From: Perkinsus marinus ATCC 50983
Taxonomy: Eukaryota > Perkinsozoa > Perkinsida > Perkinsidae
Assembly (NCBI RefSeq): GCF_000006405.1
Contig: NW_003200415.1
Location: 166,753 to 230,752, forward strand
Reading direction: 5' to 3'
Length of the DNA stretch: 64,000 nt
Under the pieces are notes generated by a model. The model saw only the letters and a program-made list of their open reading frames with translations, did no database searches and was not told the origin of the DNA. The position numbers and the translations under genes were made by a program. Positions within the stretch are counted from its first letter, which is position 1; each line of letters opens with the position of its first letter. Below, in pieces: positions 12,853-23,573 of this stretch.

Positions 12853-13618
12853 GCGGATGAGCCCCACATGAGAGCCAAGCGATTGACCCAAGGTAGCCGC
12901 ATCACGATTGGACCTCTCACGAGAAGTGATCTGAAAGCAAGCAGTAGCTCCAGTGATGCTCTGGAAAACGAGTGACCCATAGGGGGAGAGGGGCTACTCT
13001 AACGGGCATCAGCCTGTCAATGGGAGTTATATTACTACTACGTGAGAGCTTTTCATTCACCATTACCACTCCAGGGCTCCAAGGCTACTTAGGGGAGCCG
13101 GACAGCCGAAGGTGCGAGATCCGAGCAGTTGCTGCTGTTGCCAGTTTTATCGATGGCCACCGAAATGGCACACTATAGGATGCTCTGCATCAGGGGAGCC
13201 AGTAATCTCCTCCAGCTCTCAGCGGTGTAGTCGTTGTGGCCTGGTGGGCCAGCATCGCCATCCACACCTCGCATTTACTACTCAGGAGGCGCCACAGCTG
13301 CGAACGACGGAGACCAATCTCGTGTAGTCCAACTCCTACCATACGCAGTCTTCGGTCAAATACATCCACCATGGGAGCCGTACTGACGGCTATCCACGAC
13401 CGCTCCAGCTTGCATATGGTGCAACAACTCCTACGATAGAAGGCTCTAACACATCTTCGTGGGCGGCGAGAAAATCCCCTGTCGGGTGAGTGACTGTCAC
13501 TGATGATAAACGACAGCTGCAGGGCTATGATACCATCTATGGGCTCATCCCACTGGGAACACAACAATGCTGTTTGCTCTTGAAAACAATACTACACAAG
13601 AATAGAAATATCATCGTA
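12853..13618. other. Spacer between two minus-strand genes
   Basis: A 125-aa minus-strand frame at 13190-13567 and overlapping plus-strand frames are present but show no recognisable domain. The region could hold 5' exons or promoter of the SufD-like gene. Nothing firm. Confidence 0.35.
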
Positions 13619-15775
13619 TTACTCCGTCGGTTTTTCAGCGGTAACCGCAGCAGGGGTACTCTTATCCACACCGGCAAGACGTCGATCTACTGCTGCTTGC
13701 TCCTTGGCCTCAGCCTCATCACCATCATCACGGAGCAGAGCGTCCGTCAACCCATACTGCCTCTTGAGGTTATCAACATAGTCCTTCATCTCCTTCCTCT
13801 TCTCCTGAGGGGCATCAGCTATTGCCCTGTCACACTGCCCGATGTAGTCTTTCCACTGTTTCAAAGTAGCGGGATCCATCACAGGTGCCGCTACTGTTGT
13901 CGAACCCGCTGAGGTAGTCCCGCCACCAGCAGCAGCAGCAGGAGGAGCGGCCTGGCGTATCTTCCCAGCGGCCATATCAGCCATGGCCTGCTGGTAAGCC
14001 GCCTGAGCAATAGCTTGCTCGTTCGGCCAGTGTGAATACTGGGAGGCCGCCCAAGCCTGTTGCTGCTGCATATTGCCAAACTGCTGTGCTTGAGCATTAA
14101 AATAAGCCCTGAAATCAAAATCCGTCGAGGAGTGTTGGAGGAATATATGTTCGCTCTCCTCAGCTGAGTTCAGGAGTTTCCTCGCTAATCATGAAAGTTT
14201 ACATAGTAGAAGTGTACAGAAACCAATAAACACCTGCTGCAATTTCCTCACCAAAACATGTAGTTGACCATGTGCATATTCCCCCCCCCCCCACACTGCC
14301 GTCGACCCCTCATCCAAGGGAGCTCACCCAGAGCTGTTGTCCAGCGCCGTCATCCTCACCACGGCCTGGTTGATATCGTAGGTGCCAGCGATGACCGACA
14401 TGACGTATTCGGCCGCCTTCTCAACAGCATGCTCCGGTCCAGAGATGGTCATGATGCGATCCTCTTTGGAGCCACGGGAACTGCGGTTATCTGCGGTAGA
14501 GTAGAGCGATGGGCTTCATAAACGGTGCCCTTGGGTCACTATTCAATGCTGGTGCTTTAGCCACTTACTGTGCGGAACACTAAGCGATGACTAAAGGGGT
14601 TCCCCACGACGACCATAGGGAGAATTAGAAGAAGTGAATGGCAACTGCATGATATTCCAACACAGGTTTTCAGCAGTAGAAGCTGCAGCTAAGACTACGC
14701 TCAATTTCGAACAGCGACCACCTCTGACAGCCCCTATCGCCCTGATGGGAATAACTTCATAGAGATGCGCGGCATTCGATGGTGATGATGATGATGATAA
14801 TGAGTTCACACGGACTTACCAACTTGTAGCTTAGCCCCGGTGTCGGCCTCGATAGTTTTGATAACAGACCCTTTAGGGCCGATAACACTGCCCACGTGGA
14901 TGTAGGGTAGAGGGATCTCCTACAGAGAAGAATAACCGCGAGCACCGCCGATTCGACTACCTTCCGTGTCTCCTTGCCACCAGCTTGCATGAGCTGCTCA
15001 TCAGTGTAGTCATCCCAGTTGCCGACCATCGCTTGAACATATGTCACCGCCCCATCGACGCAGGTCTGCGTGGCTAACAACACAGCGATGTAGGCGGACC
15101 AGCATGGGTGTGCCCTACGCCCTGATATCTTCACTCGAGCGAAGCCCCCAGGCTGCCCTGGTTGGCACTGGATCTTGCACAGTGTAGTGCTCTGCAGCTG
15201 GTTAATGGTCGCCCCACGGGGCCCGATGATCTGAATAGGGGCTCTATAAGCAAGGACGGCACCGGGCCAGTCCACTCACCCTTCCCATCACCGAGTGCGG
15301 GCACTTCACCTCACGAACAAACTCCTCTGGAAGTGATGATGCTATTATGGCACCATAGAACTTCGACGCGCTATTCTCCCCTATACAAAAACAATACCTC
15401 GCGCTATATCCCTATTATCACCTCCAGGAGTGATATCTAGCCGAACCGGAGGAGTAGTAGGCATCGGTGGACGAGCGAGAGGTCCCTGCTGGGCCGGTGA
15501 CTGCGAACCCTGTGGTTGCAGAATCACCCCCTGCTGCTGGGCACCTATCGGGATCTCATAATAACACGGCAGGAAAAGTACTCACTTGAAGTGACTCTCG
15601 CCGCAGCGGCAGCAGCAGCAGCTGCAGCTGCTTGGGCCACCAACTCTGCTATGGCCGGCTTCTTCTCAGGCGGCAGACTAGGAGCCTCGTCACCACCACT
15701 AGCAGAGCTCTGATCCAATCCACGTTTCACCCCCGTTGAGGGCCCATCGGAGGCTGCCATACCACTGCTATCCAT
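13619..15775 (-). CDS. Multi-KH-domain RNA-binding protein (FUBP/PCBP-like)
   Basis: On the minus strand the protein starts MDSSGMAASDGPSTGVKRGL at 15775, followed by a run of 13 alanines and a Pro/Gln-rich stretch. Two KH domains are clear from their signature. The first spans an intron, KCPHSVMGR joined to APIQIIGPRGATINQLQ. The second is IHVGSVIGPKGSVIKTIE. The second one's C-terminal part, SKEDRIMTISGPEHAVEKAA, lies after a long intron (about 14497-14818). The last exon (13619 to about 14112) encodes a Gln/Ala-rich tail with QQAMADMAAGKIRQA and ends in AEKPTE. KH domains bind single-stranded RNA or DNA, so a role in splicing or mRNA control is likely. Typical introns are 36-45 nt. The intron at about 14113-14325 is long because it carries a family A element. 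Domain assignment is firm; orthology is not. Confidence 0.8.
14130..14298. mobile_element. Family A MITE, copy A2, in an intron of the KH gene
   Basis: The termini are GAGTGTTGGAGGAATATATG and, at the other end, CATATT, a 14-C run and CACACTG. They are flanked by CCGTCGAG (14122-14129) and CCGTCGAC (14299-14306), an 8-bp target duplication with one mismatch. That size is typical of hAT transposons. The core contains CTCAGCTGAG and GTTGACCATGTG. Confidence 0.8.
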
Positions 15776-17166
15776 GGAGTATGACACCACTGCCCTAGTA
15801 ACGTAAACTACCCTCCCTAGACATCTAACACAACTACGCCTCGTCAGGAAAAGTCGGACCGCAACGAGGACTAGCCACTCAGGAAATCCCCGATGTCGAA
15901 AACCTTCGTATAACTGAGTGGTGCGCATGGTCTCTAACGCGCTGTGGTTTGTGGGGTCCGACTCACAGTGGTGGACGTGATTAACTTTCATTTTTACCAT
16001 GAATGTTGCTTGTGATATGCTTGATGTTCACACTAAGTGTCGTTGTCAAAATATACGTTGTTTAGAAATTCCAGGCTCTTCAAGTTGTCCACGAAGTTTT
16101 GAAGCACCCTTTATGCTGAACACAATAGGCCTGTATAACCTTGGCACCTGTAACTGACAACGACATTGACGCACTCCACTTCATAATAGACATTTGTGTT
16201 TCAGCGATGTGAAGGGAAACGATAGAAGATGTCTCGTATGTGCTGCGGGAGCATAACGCCCAAGCCGGCGAGCAGTAATGGCCATACCACTCCTTGAGAA
16301 AATACAAAGTTTTGTGGTAGTGGTAATCAGGTGAAACTGACAACTTGAAGTGAAACGGAGGGAGTGGAGACAGTATGAAGCAATAGGCATATCAGAGTAA
16401 CCTAGGAGCTTCCTACAGCGTGTCATTCCTGAGAACTTATCCTAGGCAGCGCAATAGATGCTCCTGCCCCAGCTAGTCCTCCCCTTATTTTAACGCTTCT
16501 CACCTTCGTTCACCTCAGTTCTCACCGGCGACAGGAATCATGGAGAAGCAACACCACCAAAGGGATCCTCCTGGCCGAGAATGGGAGGTCAAGGACCATG
16601 CTACACATATCACATTGGAGCCTTGTTCTAGAGAAGAAGGCTTCATCTTCTGTCACACACGTCAGCCTCGATCGAGCCCGTGGTGCCGACCTTTGCACGC
16701 GTGCGCAAATGAAATCCCATCACGAATTCAAGAAGGCTTCATGAAGTTTGACGTACCCAGGATTCGAACCCGGGACCTACACGGAGCGGCTGATTGAAAC
16801 GCCCTCGGTCCGCGATTGCAATTCATAGTATCAATTTCACGAAGCGATGGAGTACTTCGATCCTGATTTCGAAGGAGTTGATGGTTCAAAGAACACTTCT
16901 CGAGAGTCTTCACGGAGGATTTTGAAAGCACTCTAGGCAAAATTTGGCGGTTCTATACGTAAGGATATCAAAAATGCATCTTCAAAAAGAGGTTTGAAAT
17001 ATGCCCGAGGTCTTGTTGCCCGAAAGAGGTTTCGATGTTTATCAAATCTGGAATTCAAATCGTACTATACGTGTAAGAATCGATTCTGAGTTTCGAAATC
17101 GATATATTGAATTATCCCACTTTAGTGAGCTCCTCAGTTGTTGTTGTTGTTTTTGTTGGTCGGAAC
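15776..17166. other. Divergent spacer with a tRNA-like fragment
   Basis: Separates the minus-strand KH gene from plus-strand TFIIE-alpha and should hold both promoters. At about 16750-16780 (minus sense) there is a T-arm/B-box-like stretch, GGGTTCGAATCCTGGG. No matching 5' acceptor strand is found about 72 nt away, so a functional tRNA is not supported; it may be a SINE or tRNA relic. A longer frame at 16540-16797 is probably a shadow of this. Confidence 0.4.
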
Positions 17167-19304
17167 ATGTCGGATAAGTACTACGTTTCGGTACCAGGGT
17201 CCTCAAGGGCACCTCCTGGGTTCTCACCCTTCAACCCAGCTCTTTTCAAGGATGCTGTTGGTGAGGCCATTTTCCTGAGTTTCCATACCACACCATGGGC
17301 ACTTTTCAGAATGTTTGTGCGGCATGTTCTACGGTGATGTCGAGAACATGGTAGTGATGTTCCTACTTCACAACCATAATGTGGCTTATCCCGACCAGCA
17401 GATAGCAGAGGTGATCCGTGATACCAACGCTTATGTGAAATAACATGTCCCAGGGATTGAACCTGGCTGTTAAGCAAGTCCGAGGAGCTCTTGACGCCTC
17501 GCTCTGCCGTGACCACATCGTGGAGATGGAGAACCCCCAGGTTAGGGTAGTGTAGGCCTAAGCCCTCAGCTCTGCCCCTTAGGGTGAATCCTCTCGGCAT
17601 GCCAAGCCTGGCAGCTCTATGAATTGGTACCGACTCTCCCCGAACGTCATCTGCGCTTCGATATATCGACTCCAACAAGTACGACGACAACTGCAGGAGC
17701 AGCTGGCTCGGTGGCAAATGGCTGAGGAATTCAACTGTGATAGTAATAATGAAAGGCAACCATGGGTAGATATGATTAAATGATATATAATTTACTAGGA
17801 AATTATCATTTATTAATATCTAGTTGCAGGGCTTTAAATGCAGTATCAGAATATCTGTTCGCTTCCCTCAGCTGAGCTCAGGAGTTTTCTCACTAATTAT
17901 ACAAGTCTACACACTTATTCAGCTACGAGTATTCCGAAACTAACAAAAAATTTCCCGAATTTTCCTCAAAATTTTCAGGTTTCCATCAACACATGTAGCC
18001 GACTACGTATATATTCTCCCACACTGTTTAAATGTATGGTCATTTATACGCTATCTATATTATGATTCTCGTATATTATATATTGGGGTTTCACCCATAA
18101 TTCGGAAAACACTAGTGAAAAAACTTTCCACGACTACCGCATACCGCAAATATCGCAAAGTTTTTCGCAAAGTATTACACCACTCCACGTAAAACGGGCG
18201 AAACACAATTGTATTGTAATGAATAGTATTAGAGTATTAGATAGTAACAGCATGCCTGATATTGACAGGCATATCCTCTCGGCATTATAGATAGTACTTA
18301 TGGTTATATAGTTGTCGCCTTCAGAATGCAATCGGGTGTTTGACACCTTGCGGGCCATCTCGCTGGTAGGCGCTGATGGTCTCTTTCATTGCGACATATG
18401 TGATAGAGAGCTCACCGCTACTAATAATAAGGATAAGAAGGCAGAAGTAGAGAGCAGGATACTACGTGCCACGCAACAGCTGTCGGGCCTTGAACGGAGG
18501 TTGGAGTTATGCAGGTAGTAGAGGACAGTGTGGGAATATGTGTTCCCTTGCCTCAGCTGAGTTCGGATGTTTACAAACGAACTCGGCTGGAATTGTACAG
18601 AAACTAATGAGAATTTCCCAACACACGCAGTAGAGGGCTGTACTGATAGCAGCAATAAATCGCATCTCAGGGGTATGTACATTCCTCGGCCTATGGTCGT
18701 CAAGAAGACTATGCTGGAGAAGATACGGGCTGAGCGGGCCAAAGAGGAGGCGGCGATGGAGAATCATACTGGTCCTAGTGTTAGCAGTGGCGTTCAGGAG
18801 ATCTTCGGCAATGCTGGAGAGTGGAAGCCCCAGGCTATCGGCCCTTCGCCGAATCAATCTTCTGCTTTTGGTAAGACTGCAGTGGTAGCGCCGAGTTGGC
18901 TCAACACAGAGTCTACTACGACTAAGATAGAAGTGGTGAACCACAATAAGGATCAAGTGAAGAAGCGGCCTGCAGAGGATTCCTTCGATAAGGAGGCGTT
19001 TGAACGTGTAAAGCGACAAGAGCTAGCTCGAGAGGCGGAGAAGCTGAAGCACTTCGATGTGACGCGTCTACCAGGGGCTCAAGAGGTCATGGCTCAGCGG
19101 TCTGTGAAGGCCGAGTTGAAGGCTGAGGAACCCTCTTCTGGTGACAAGCCTGACGTTATGGTGACTGTGGCTGGAGTGAAGTATAAGCTCTCTGTAGTGC
19201 GGCAGAGGGACGACTTGCAGGACAAGATGACGGATGAGGAGTATGAGCGGTATGACGATGAAGTACAGAAGCTTCTATCAGCTGGGGGAGGAACAATCAG
19301 TTGA
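17167..19304 (+). CDS. GTF2E1: General transcription factor TFIIE subunit alpha
   Basis: Starts MSDKYYVSVPGSSRAP at 17167. A 49-nt intron joins KDAV to ECLCGMFYGDVENMV. A 43-nt intron beginning GTGATCCG then joins DQQIAE to GLNLAVKQVRGAL, giving the winged-helix region in which TFIIE-alpha binds its partner and Pol II. Next come an exon with MNWYRLSPNVICASIYRLQQ, a very small exon (about 17830-17842) and an exon with CNRVFDTLRAISL and FHCDICDREL, forming a zinc ribbon. The last exon carries HLRGMYIPRPMVVKKTM. The C-terminus has the conserved block VTVAGVKYKLSVVRQ plus KMTDEEYERYDDEVQKLL. Introns hold two family A and one family B elements. Oddity: the first zinc pair reads C-x-C rather than C-x2-C because a family A element sits at that exon end. 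TFIIE helps open promoters and load TFIIH. Confidence 0.85.
17841..18026. mobile_element. Family A MITE, copy A3, inserted at a TFIIE-alpha exon end
   Basis: A 186-bp element starting CAGTATCAGAATATCTG and ending CTCCCACACTG. It is flanked by a perfect 8-bp target duplication TTTAAATG at 17833-17840 and 18027-18034. The left copy is coding sequence (Phe-Lys-Cys). The donor GT used after the small exon lies inside the element's own terminal CAGTATCAG. Confidence 0.88.
18086..18204. mobile_element. Family B MITE, copy B1
   Basis: Starts GGGGTTTCACCC and ends ACGGGCGAAAC, with the central motif AACACTAGTGAAAA. It lies in the same TFIIE-alpha intron as copy A3. Boundaries are approximate. Confidence 0.6.
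18526..18629. mobile_element. Family A MITE, copy A4, shortened
   Basis: Starts CAGTGTGGGAATATG. It is flanked by GTAGAGGA (18518-18525) and GTAGAGGG (18630-18637), an 8-bp duplication with one mismatch. At 104 bp it is shorter than its relatives. It lies inside the last TFIIE-alpha intron, whose acceptor (…GATAGCAG) is just beyond the element. Confidence 0.75.
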
Positions 19305-19550
19305 TGATCGCACTGACTTCATTACTATTGTGTTGTACTGGGCTTGAAGTGTCGTGACATGGAAATGGTAGTAGGAAAGGGCACCTTGATGTAGTTGTTG
19401 GTCGCTGTGTAGAAACTAACGAGGAGGAATATAGTGATTAGTAAATGCGCTAATTCGATATAGCGGTATAGACTATGAATTGTGCGAAAATTGGTATATA
19501 GAATTATTGTCGAGCCGCTCAATGGGACTGGTATATCTCTGTTAGTGTGT

Positions 19551-19650
19551 TAAAATATGCACATGGTCAGCGGCATATTTTGGTGACCATATGAAAATTC
19601 TGGGAAAATTTTATGTGGATTCCTTTATATTTCTAGTCAGATTGGTGTAT
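19551..19650. mobile_element. Family A fragment, copy A5
   Basis: Contains AATATGCACATGGTCAG and GAAAATTCTGGGAAAATTTT, the left and middle parts of family A, in the spacer upstream of the WDR18-like gene. No right end is recognisable. Confidence 0.5.
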
Positions 19651-19714
19651 GTGTTCTTCTACACGATGCAGTCCAGCCTCGTTTTCAGGGCTGTTGTTGT
19701 TGTAATCTTGTAGC

Positions 19715-22700
19715 ATGCCTTCGCACAGTGTTCTTGGCATGTTGGACGTGGCCCTCGTGCCCACGACTGGCAGTGGTAGTGGCGTCTTCGTTATTGATGT
19801 CCACACTGGAGCCATCACGAGGCAGCTGAAGGTAGTTATTTTCGAAGGCACAGTCCATCGGCATGGTGAAAACTGCACATGTGTTGAAAATTCTGAGGAA
19901 AATTTTGTGGGATTCTCGCTGGTTTCTGTGGAGTTGCAACTCAACTCGTGTATAAACTCCTATGATTAGCGGAAAAAACTCACGAGCACAGCTGAGTAAA
20001 GTGAACATGTTTCGCACAGAATCGTTTACCATGCTTTCGTGCATTCAGGATTCTACATCGACCACTGTGGTCCTCACTGCTGACGGCTATGTATGTGCGG
20101 CACAGAGTAACAAGGGGCTGCTGCACTATTGGAAGATGACCGACGCTGGCTTGGATGATGACGATGAGGATAACCTCAGAGGAGTGTCCTCGAATCCATG
20201 CTACAAGTGCTCTACACCAGAGGTGGTCGCGTACTACCGATGAACATTTCATCCTTTTCCGTTTTTAGAAGCTCTGCAGTTTACTCTTCAGTGATGGGCC
20301 AGCACAGTTGTTGATTGCTGGTGGAGTCTCCGGCACGATTTACGTGTGGCAGTTGTAGGAAGCATCACTTTAGTGACCTCTTACTGAAGTTGTGATATTA
20401 TCCTTTTGCAGGAGTACGGGCCGACTTATGCGTACATGGAAAGCTCACTATTCGGGAGTTACTCAAATGAGGCTCACTGCTGATGCCTCGTTCTTGGTAA
20501 CGGCCAGTCTGGACACTACAGTGAAGGTGGGGTCGGGGAGTGCACACTACTTTGGAGTGTCAGTTTGATTTTATAGGTGTTCACTTTGTCGAGTCTGATA
20601 ACCTCGGGAGGAGGCGGAGGTAGGGCATCGATCGACGTATATGATTGGGAGCATCATCGTTGTTTCTCATCTCAGGCGGTGCTCCATCACCAGCACGTGT
20701 TTTTCGTGGGCATACTCTGCCAGTACATGCACTAGATATCCTGCAGGAGGCGGGAGTATCCGAGCCATCTAGGTAGGCTGGGGTCTTCGTATGGGAATAT
20801 AAATTTCACGTGTACTAATGTATTTCCATTCACATTGAAATGCTGTTATCTCTTGCATACTAATACACTAATGCTGAAATGTAATGAAATATGTATTCAC
20901 GAGTGATACCAGTGATATGAAAAACACTAGTGAAGAATATATTTCACGACTACTGCATACCGCGCATATCGGTGTTTTCACCGAGTATTACGCCACTTCA
21001 TGTGGAACGGGTGAAACTCGAGTATTGATATATTTTTATTTCACCATTTGGATTCATACAAACATATATGTATACCGCGAGAATGTGAGTACAGTATTGT
21101 ATTTATACTTCTTGTAAAAATGCAGATGAATCTACCCTGAGCACAGGACTGATGAACTAATAGCTAAATACTAGGGTATAGTGGAGTTTCAATATGTAAA
21201 GTATTCTACTGCTGGCAGCTGGGGGTCGCTAAAGGGTCTTCCTACTTATCGAGCTCTCTGCCGTGTAACACACTGTGTACCAGTTCATACCAGGCTCAGG
21301 CAGCAGTGACTGAGCCTGCAGCTGAACCACTGTACTGGCTATTGCTCGCCTGGTCGAAGGGGTGCTGCGCAAGGAGAAAAAGATGGAGTCTCGTTCATTC
21401 TACGCGAAGTAGCGTTATACTCTATGTGAAAAACGCGAAATTCGCGATATGAAATGAATTGAAAATCCTTGGCGAATGATCCCATATAACGTAAGACACA
21501 TCACATATTCCGCACGTTATTCATTTCTCGCATGTGGTTTTTCGTGAAGTGAAATGTGTGATATGTTTTTCACTAGTGATTTTCATATCACGGGTGAAAC
21601 TCCAATATATAGATTCAACTATTTCACGTAGAATATCGATACAGTGGTGATAAAGATAGGGTCTTCTGTGTAGTGTAATAGAGAAAGCTTTGGAGCTGGG
21701 ACCATCGAGGTCGTTGTCAGGATCCTTATCAGTTCGGGCTCTGCAGACGGCAGTGTGAAAATATGGGAGTTCACGCCTGGAGGGAGTGGTCGGCAAGTGG
21801 CAACCTTCAATCTGCCCACTCCTGTTCACCACATTGCCCTGAGCCCTCGAGGGCCACTCTATGTTGGTGGTGATGATGGTAGAGTGCACGTGAGTTCATG
21901 GGAGGAGCTGCTGAGAGACTACAGGTGTTGACTGCAGGTGATCGATATACAGAGCAAGGAGATCAACGTCCTCACGGGCTCCCATGGGTCTGCTCTGCTC
22001 GGCCTAGGATGCAGTAAGTGTCGTTTGATATTCGCCCCATTCAATGGAGTTTCACAACCCGTTTTACGTGGAGTGGCGTAAAACTCGGTGAAAAACGCGA
22101 TATTCGCGGCCTGTAGTAGTCGTGAAATATGTTTTTCACTAGTGCTTCTCATATCACGGGTAAAACTCCAGTGTTCAGCTGGGCTCGGAAATTTTTATAC
22201 GAATGTGAGAATTCTCCAAAATTTTTCTCAAAATTTTCTCAGTGTCACCAATACGACCATAGTTGACCATGTGGATGCTATTTCCCCACAGTCCATCATC
22301 CGCCGCTGGTAGGTGTTGACGGTAGTCGAGTGGTGAGCGTAGCAGCAGATGGCTTGCGCATCTGGGATGTATTCAGTGGGCAGACGATCAAGCAGGTAAA
22401 TGCCCTAGGGGGTCTGTTATAAGATGAGGTTGTTGGTCAGGTCTCTACAGCACAGTTGAGTCTCCAATCCCCTTGTGGGTTAACTATGTTGTCTCGTGTG
22501 GATTTTATGAGGCATCCTAGCGGCTCTGTGGCTCCTCGATTTCAAGCACTTCAGAGGGTACTCACCCCAGTGGATGATCTCGAGGCCCTTCCTGTGCCCT
22601 CGCGGAAAACGGAGCCTAGGAAAACCGCATCGATAAGAGATGTGTTTGAAATCGATTTGGAAAGGGAGAGGGAACGGTCTCCTGTCTCGTGCCTTACGTA

Positions 22701-23573
22701 TGGTCTTCTTGAGGACGTCTTTGCCTCACCTGCGTGCGATGAGGCAGTCAGCGAAGCCAATCGAGTGGTAGGACCTTCGTGTTAGAGCAGTGCTAGAATA
22801 TATGTTTGCTCTCCCCAGCTGAGCTTGAGAGTTTCTCCACTGATTATAGAGGTTCACATACGAGTCCGCCTAGAAGTGTACAGGACTCGATGAGAATTTT
22901 CAGTATTGTCAACAACATATGTGGTTGACCATTTTCATATTTCCCCACACTGGGGTTTGATTAACTCACAATATGCTGCCTATACAGCATGAGTTCATGC
23001 ACTTGCTATGATATTGTAGTCCATGAACTGAGATCATATATATTCTCTGAATCACCGTTCAATTTCTTAGAGAGATAAGTGGCAAAACGTTGCGTTCACC
23101 CTCTATCAGCAAGGCAGCAAGCAAGGCGGTAGTTCCTCCTCCTCGAGCGCCACCCTTGCTGTTGAGTCGTCAGTAGTGATACCACCGGCCGTGATGGAGC
23201 CTGTAAGTATATTATAATAATACTACAATGTTTAGGGTTGTAACACTGTGTGCGTTGTGAATAGTTGTATTCATATATACGGTTTGGAAGAGTTGTAATG
23301 AGCGATTTCGTTTTAATTTCCACTTATATTTTGATATCTCATCGCCAAATCTCATACTTTTGCTATTTTTATGATTATAAGCATTTCATATATGATATTT
23401 CATTACTTGAATTTTCACGAGGTTGAGATTTCTTATCCCGTTAGGCCGCGGAAGCTACTAAGGAACCCGAGGCGCCTCCGAAAGAGAAGAGGACGGTGAA
23501 ATGTACAGTCGGAGGATCGTCTCGCCCCAAACGTAAAGCAGCGAAAAAGTCCATTAAGAAGAAGAAAGCTTAG
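19715..23573 (+). CDS. WDR18: WD-repeat protein WDR18/IPI3 (Rix1 complex)
   Basis: The first exon is MPSHSVLGMLDVALVPTTGS. Propeller blades follow in separate exons: VVLTADGYVCAAQSNKGLLH, LIAGGVSGTIYVWQL, TQMRLTADASFLVTASLD, FRGHTLPVHALDILQEAG, VHHIALSPRGPLYVGGDDGR and VSVAADGLRIWDVFSGQTIK. The last exons (about 23070-23200 and 23445-23573) give KWQNVAFTLYQQGSKQG and a lysine-rich nuclear tail ending KKSIKKKKA. The order and the short linker (LITSGGGGG) fit WDR18/IPI3, part of the Rix1 complex in 60S pre-ribosome maturation. Other WD proteins are possible. Introns are unusually long for this window because they contain elements A6, A7, A8, B2, B3 and B4. The join across 20790-21640 is not fully resolved. 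Confidence 0.72.
19858..20010. mobile_element. Family A MITE, copy A6
   Basis: Contains CATGTGTTGAAAATTCTGAG, GGTTTCTGTGGAGTTG and CAGCTGAGTAAAGTGAACAT in family order. Lies in the first intron of the WDR18-like gene. Confidence 0.55.
20895..21020. mobile_element. Family B MITE, copy B2
   Basis: Contains GATATGAAAAACACTAGTG, TTTCACGACTACTGCATACC and a right end GGAACGGGTGAAACTC. Lies in a WDR18-like intron. Confidence 0.7.
21425..21613. mobile_element. Family B-related element, copy B3, diverged
   Basis: The right end TTTTCACTAGTGATTTTCAT plus ATCACGGGTGAAACTCCA is typical. The left part (GTGAAAAACGCGAAATTCGC) is rearranged and the element is longer than other copies. Confidence 0.55.
22045..22170. 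mobile_element. Family B MITE, copy B4
   Basis: A complete 126-bp copy from TGGAGTTTCACAACCCGTTT to ATCACGGGTAAAACTCCA. The central part reads CGTAAAACTCGGTGAAAAAC and TTTTCACTAGTGC. It directly abuts family A copy A7. Confidence 0.8.
22171..22291. mobile_element. Family A MITE fragment A7, supplying a 3' splice site
   Basis: Contains CAGCTGGGCTCGGAAATTTT and ends GACCATGTGGATGCTATTTC plus CCCACAG. The final AG at 22290-22291 is the acceptor of the WDR18 exon that begins TCCATCATC, and the element's pyrimidine-rich end forms its tract. In other copies this end reads CCCACACTG. Confidence 0.65.
22788..22952. mobile_element. Family A MITE, copy A8
   Basis: 165 bp, from CAGTGCTAGAATATATG to TTTCCCCACACTG, with internal CCCCAGCTGAGCTTGAG and ATGTGGTTGACC. 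Lies in a WDR18 intron. No convincing target duplication. Confidence 0.7.

Noticed and set aside
16744-16830. Minus-strand tRNA gene
   Set aside because: The T-arm is good but no 5' acceptor strand pairs with GTACGTC at the right distance and the anticodon arm is poor.
17440-17475. tRNA-like T-arm CCAGGTTCAATCCCTGG on the minus strand
   Set aside because: It lies inside a coding exon of TFIIE-alpha (GLNLAVKQVRGAL) and no cloverleaf surrounds it; coincidence.
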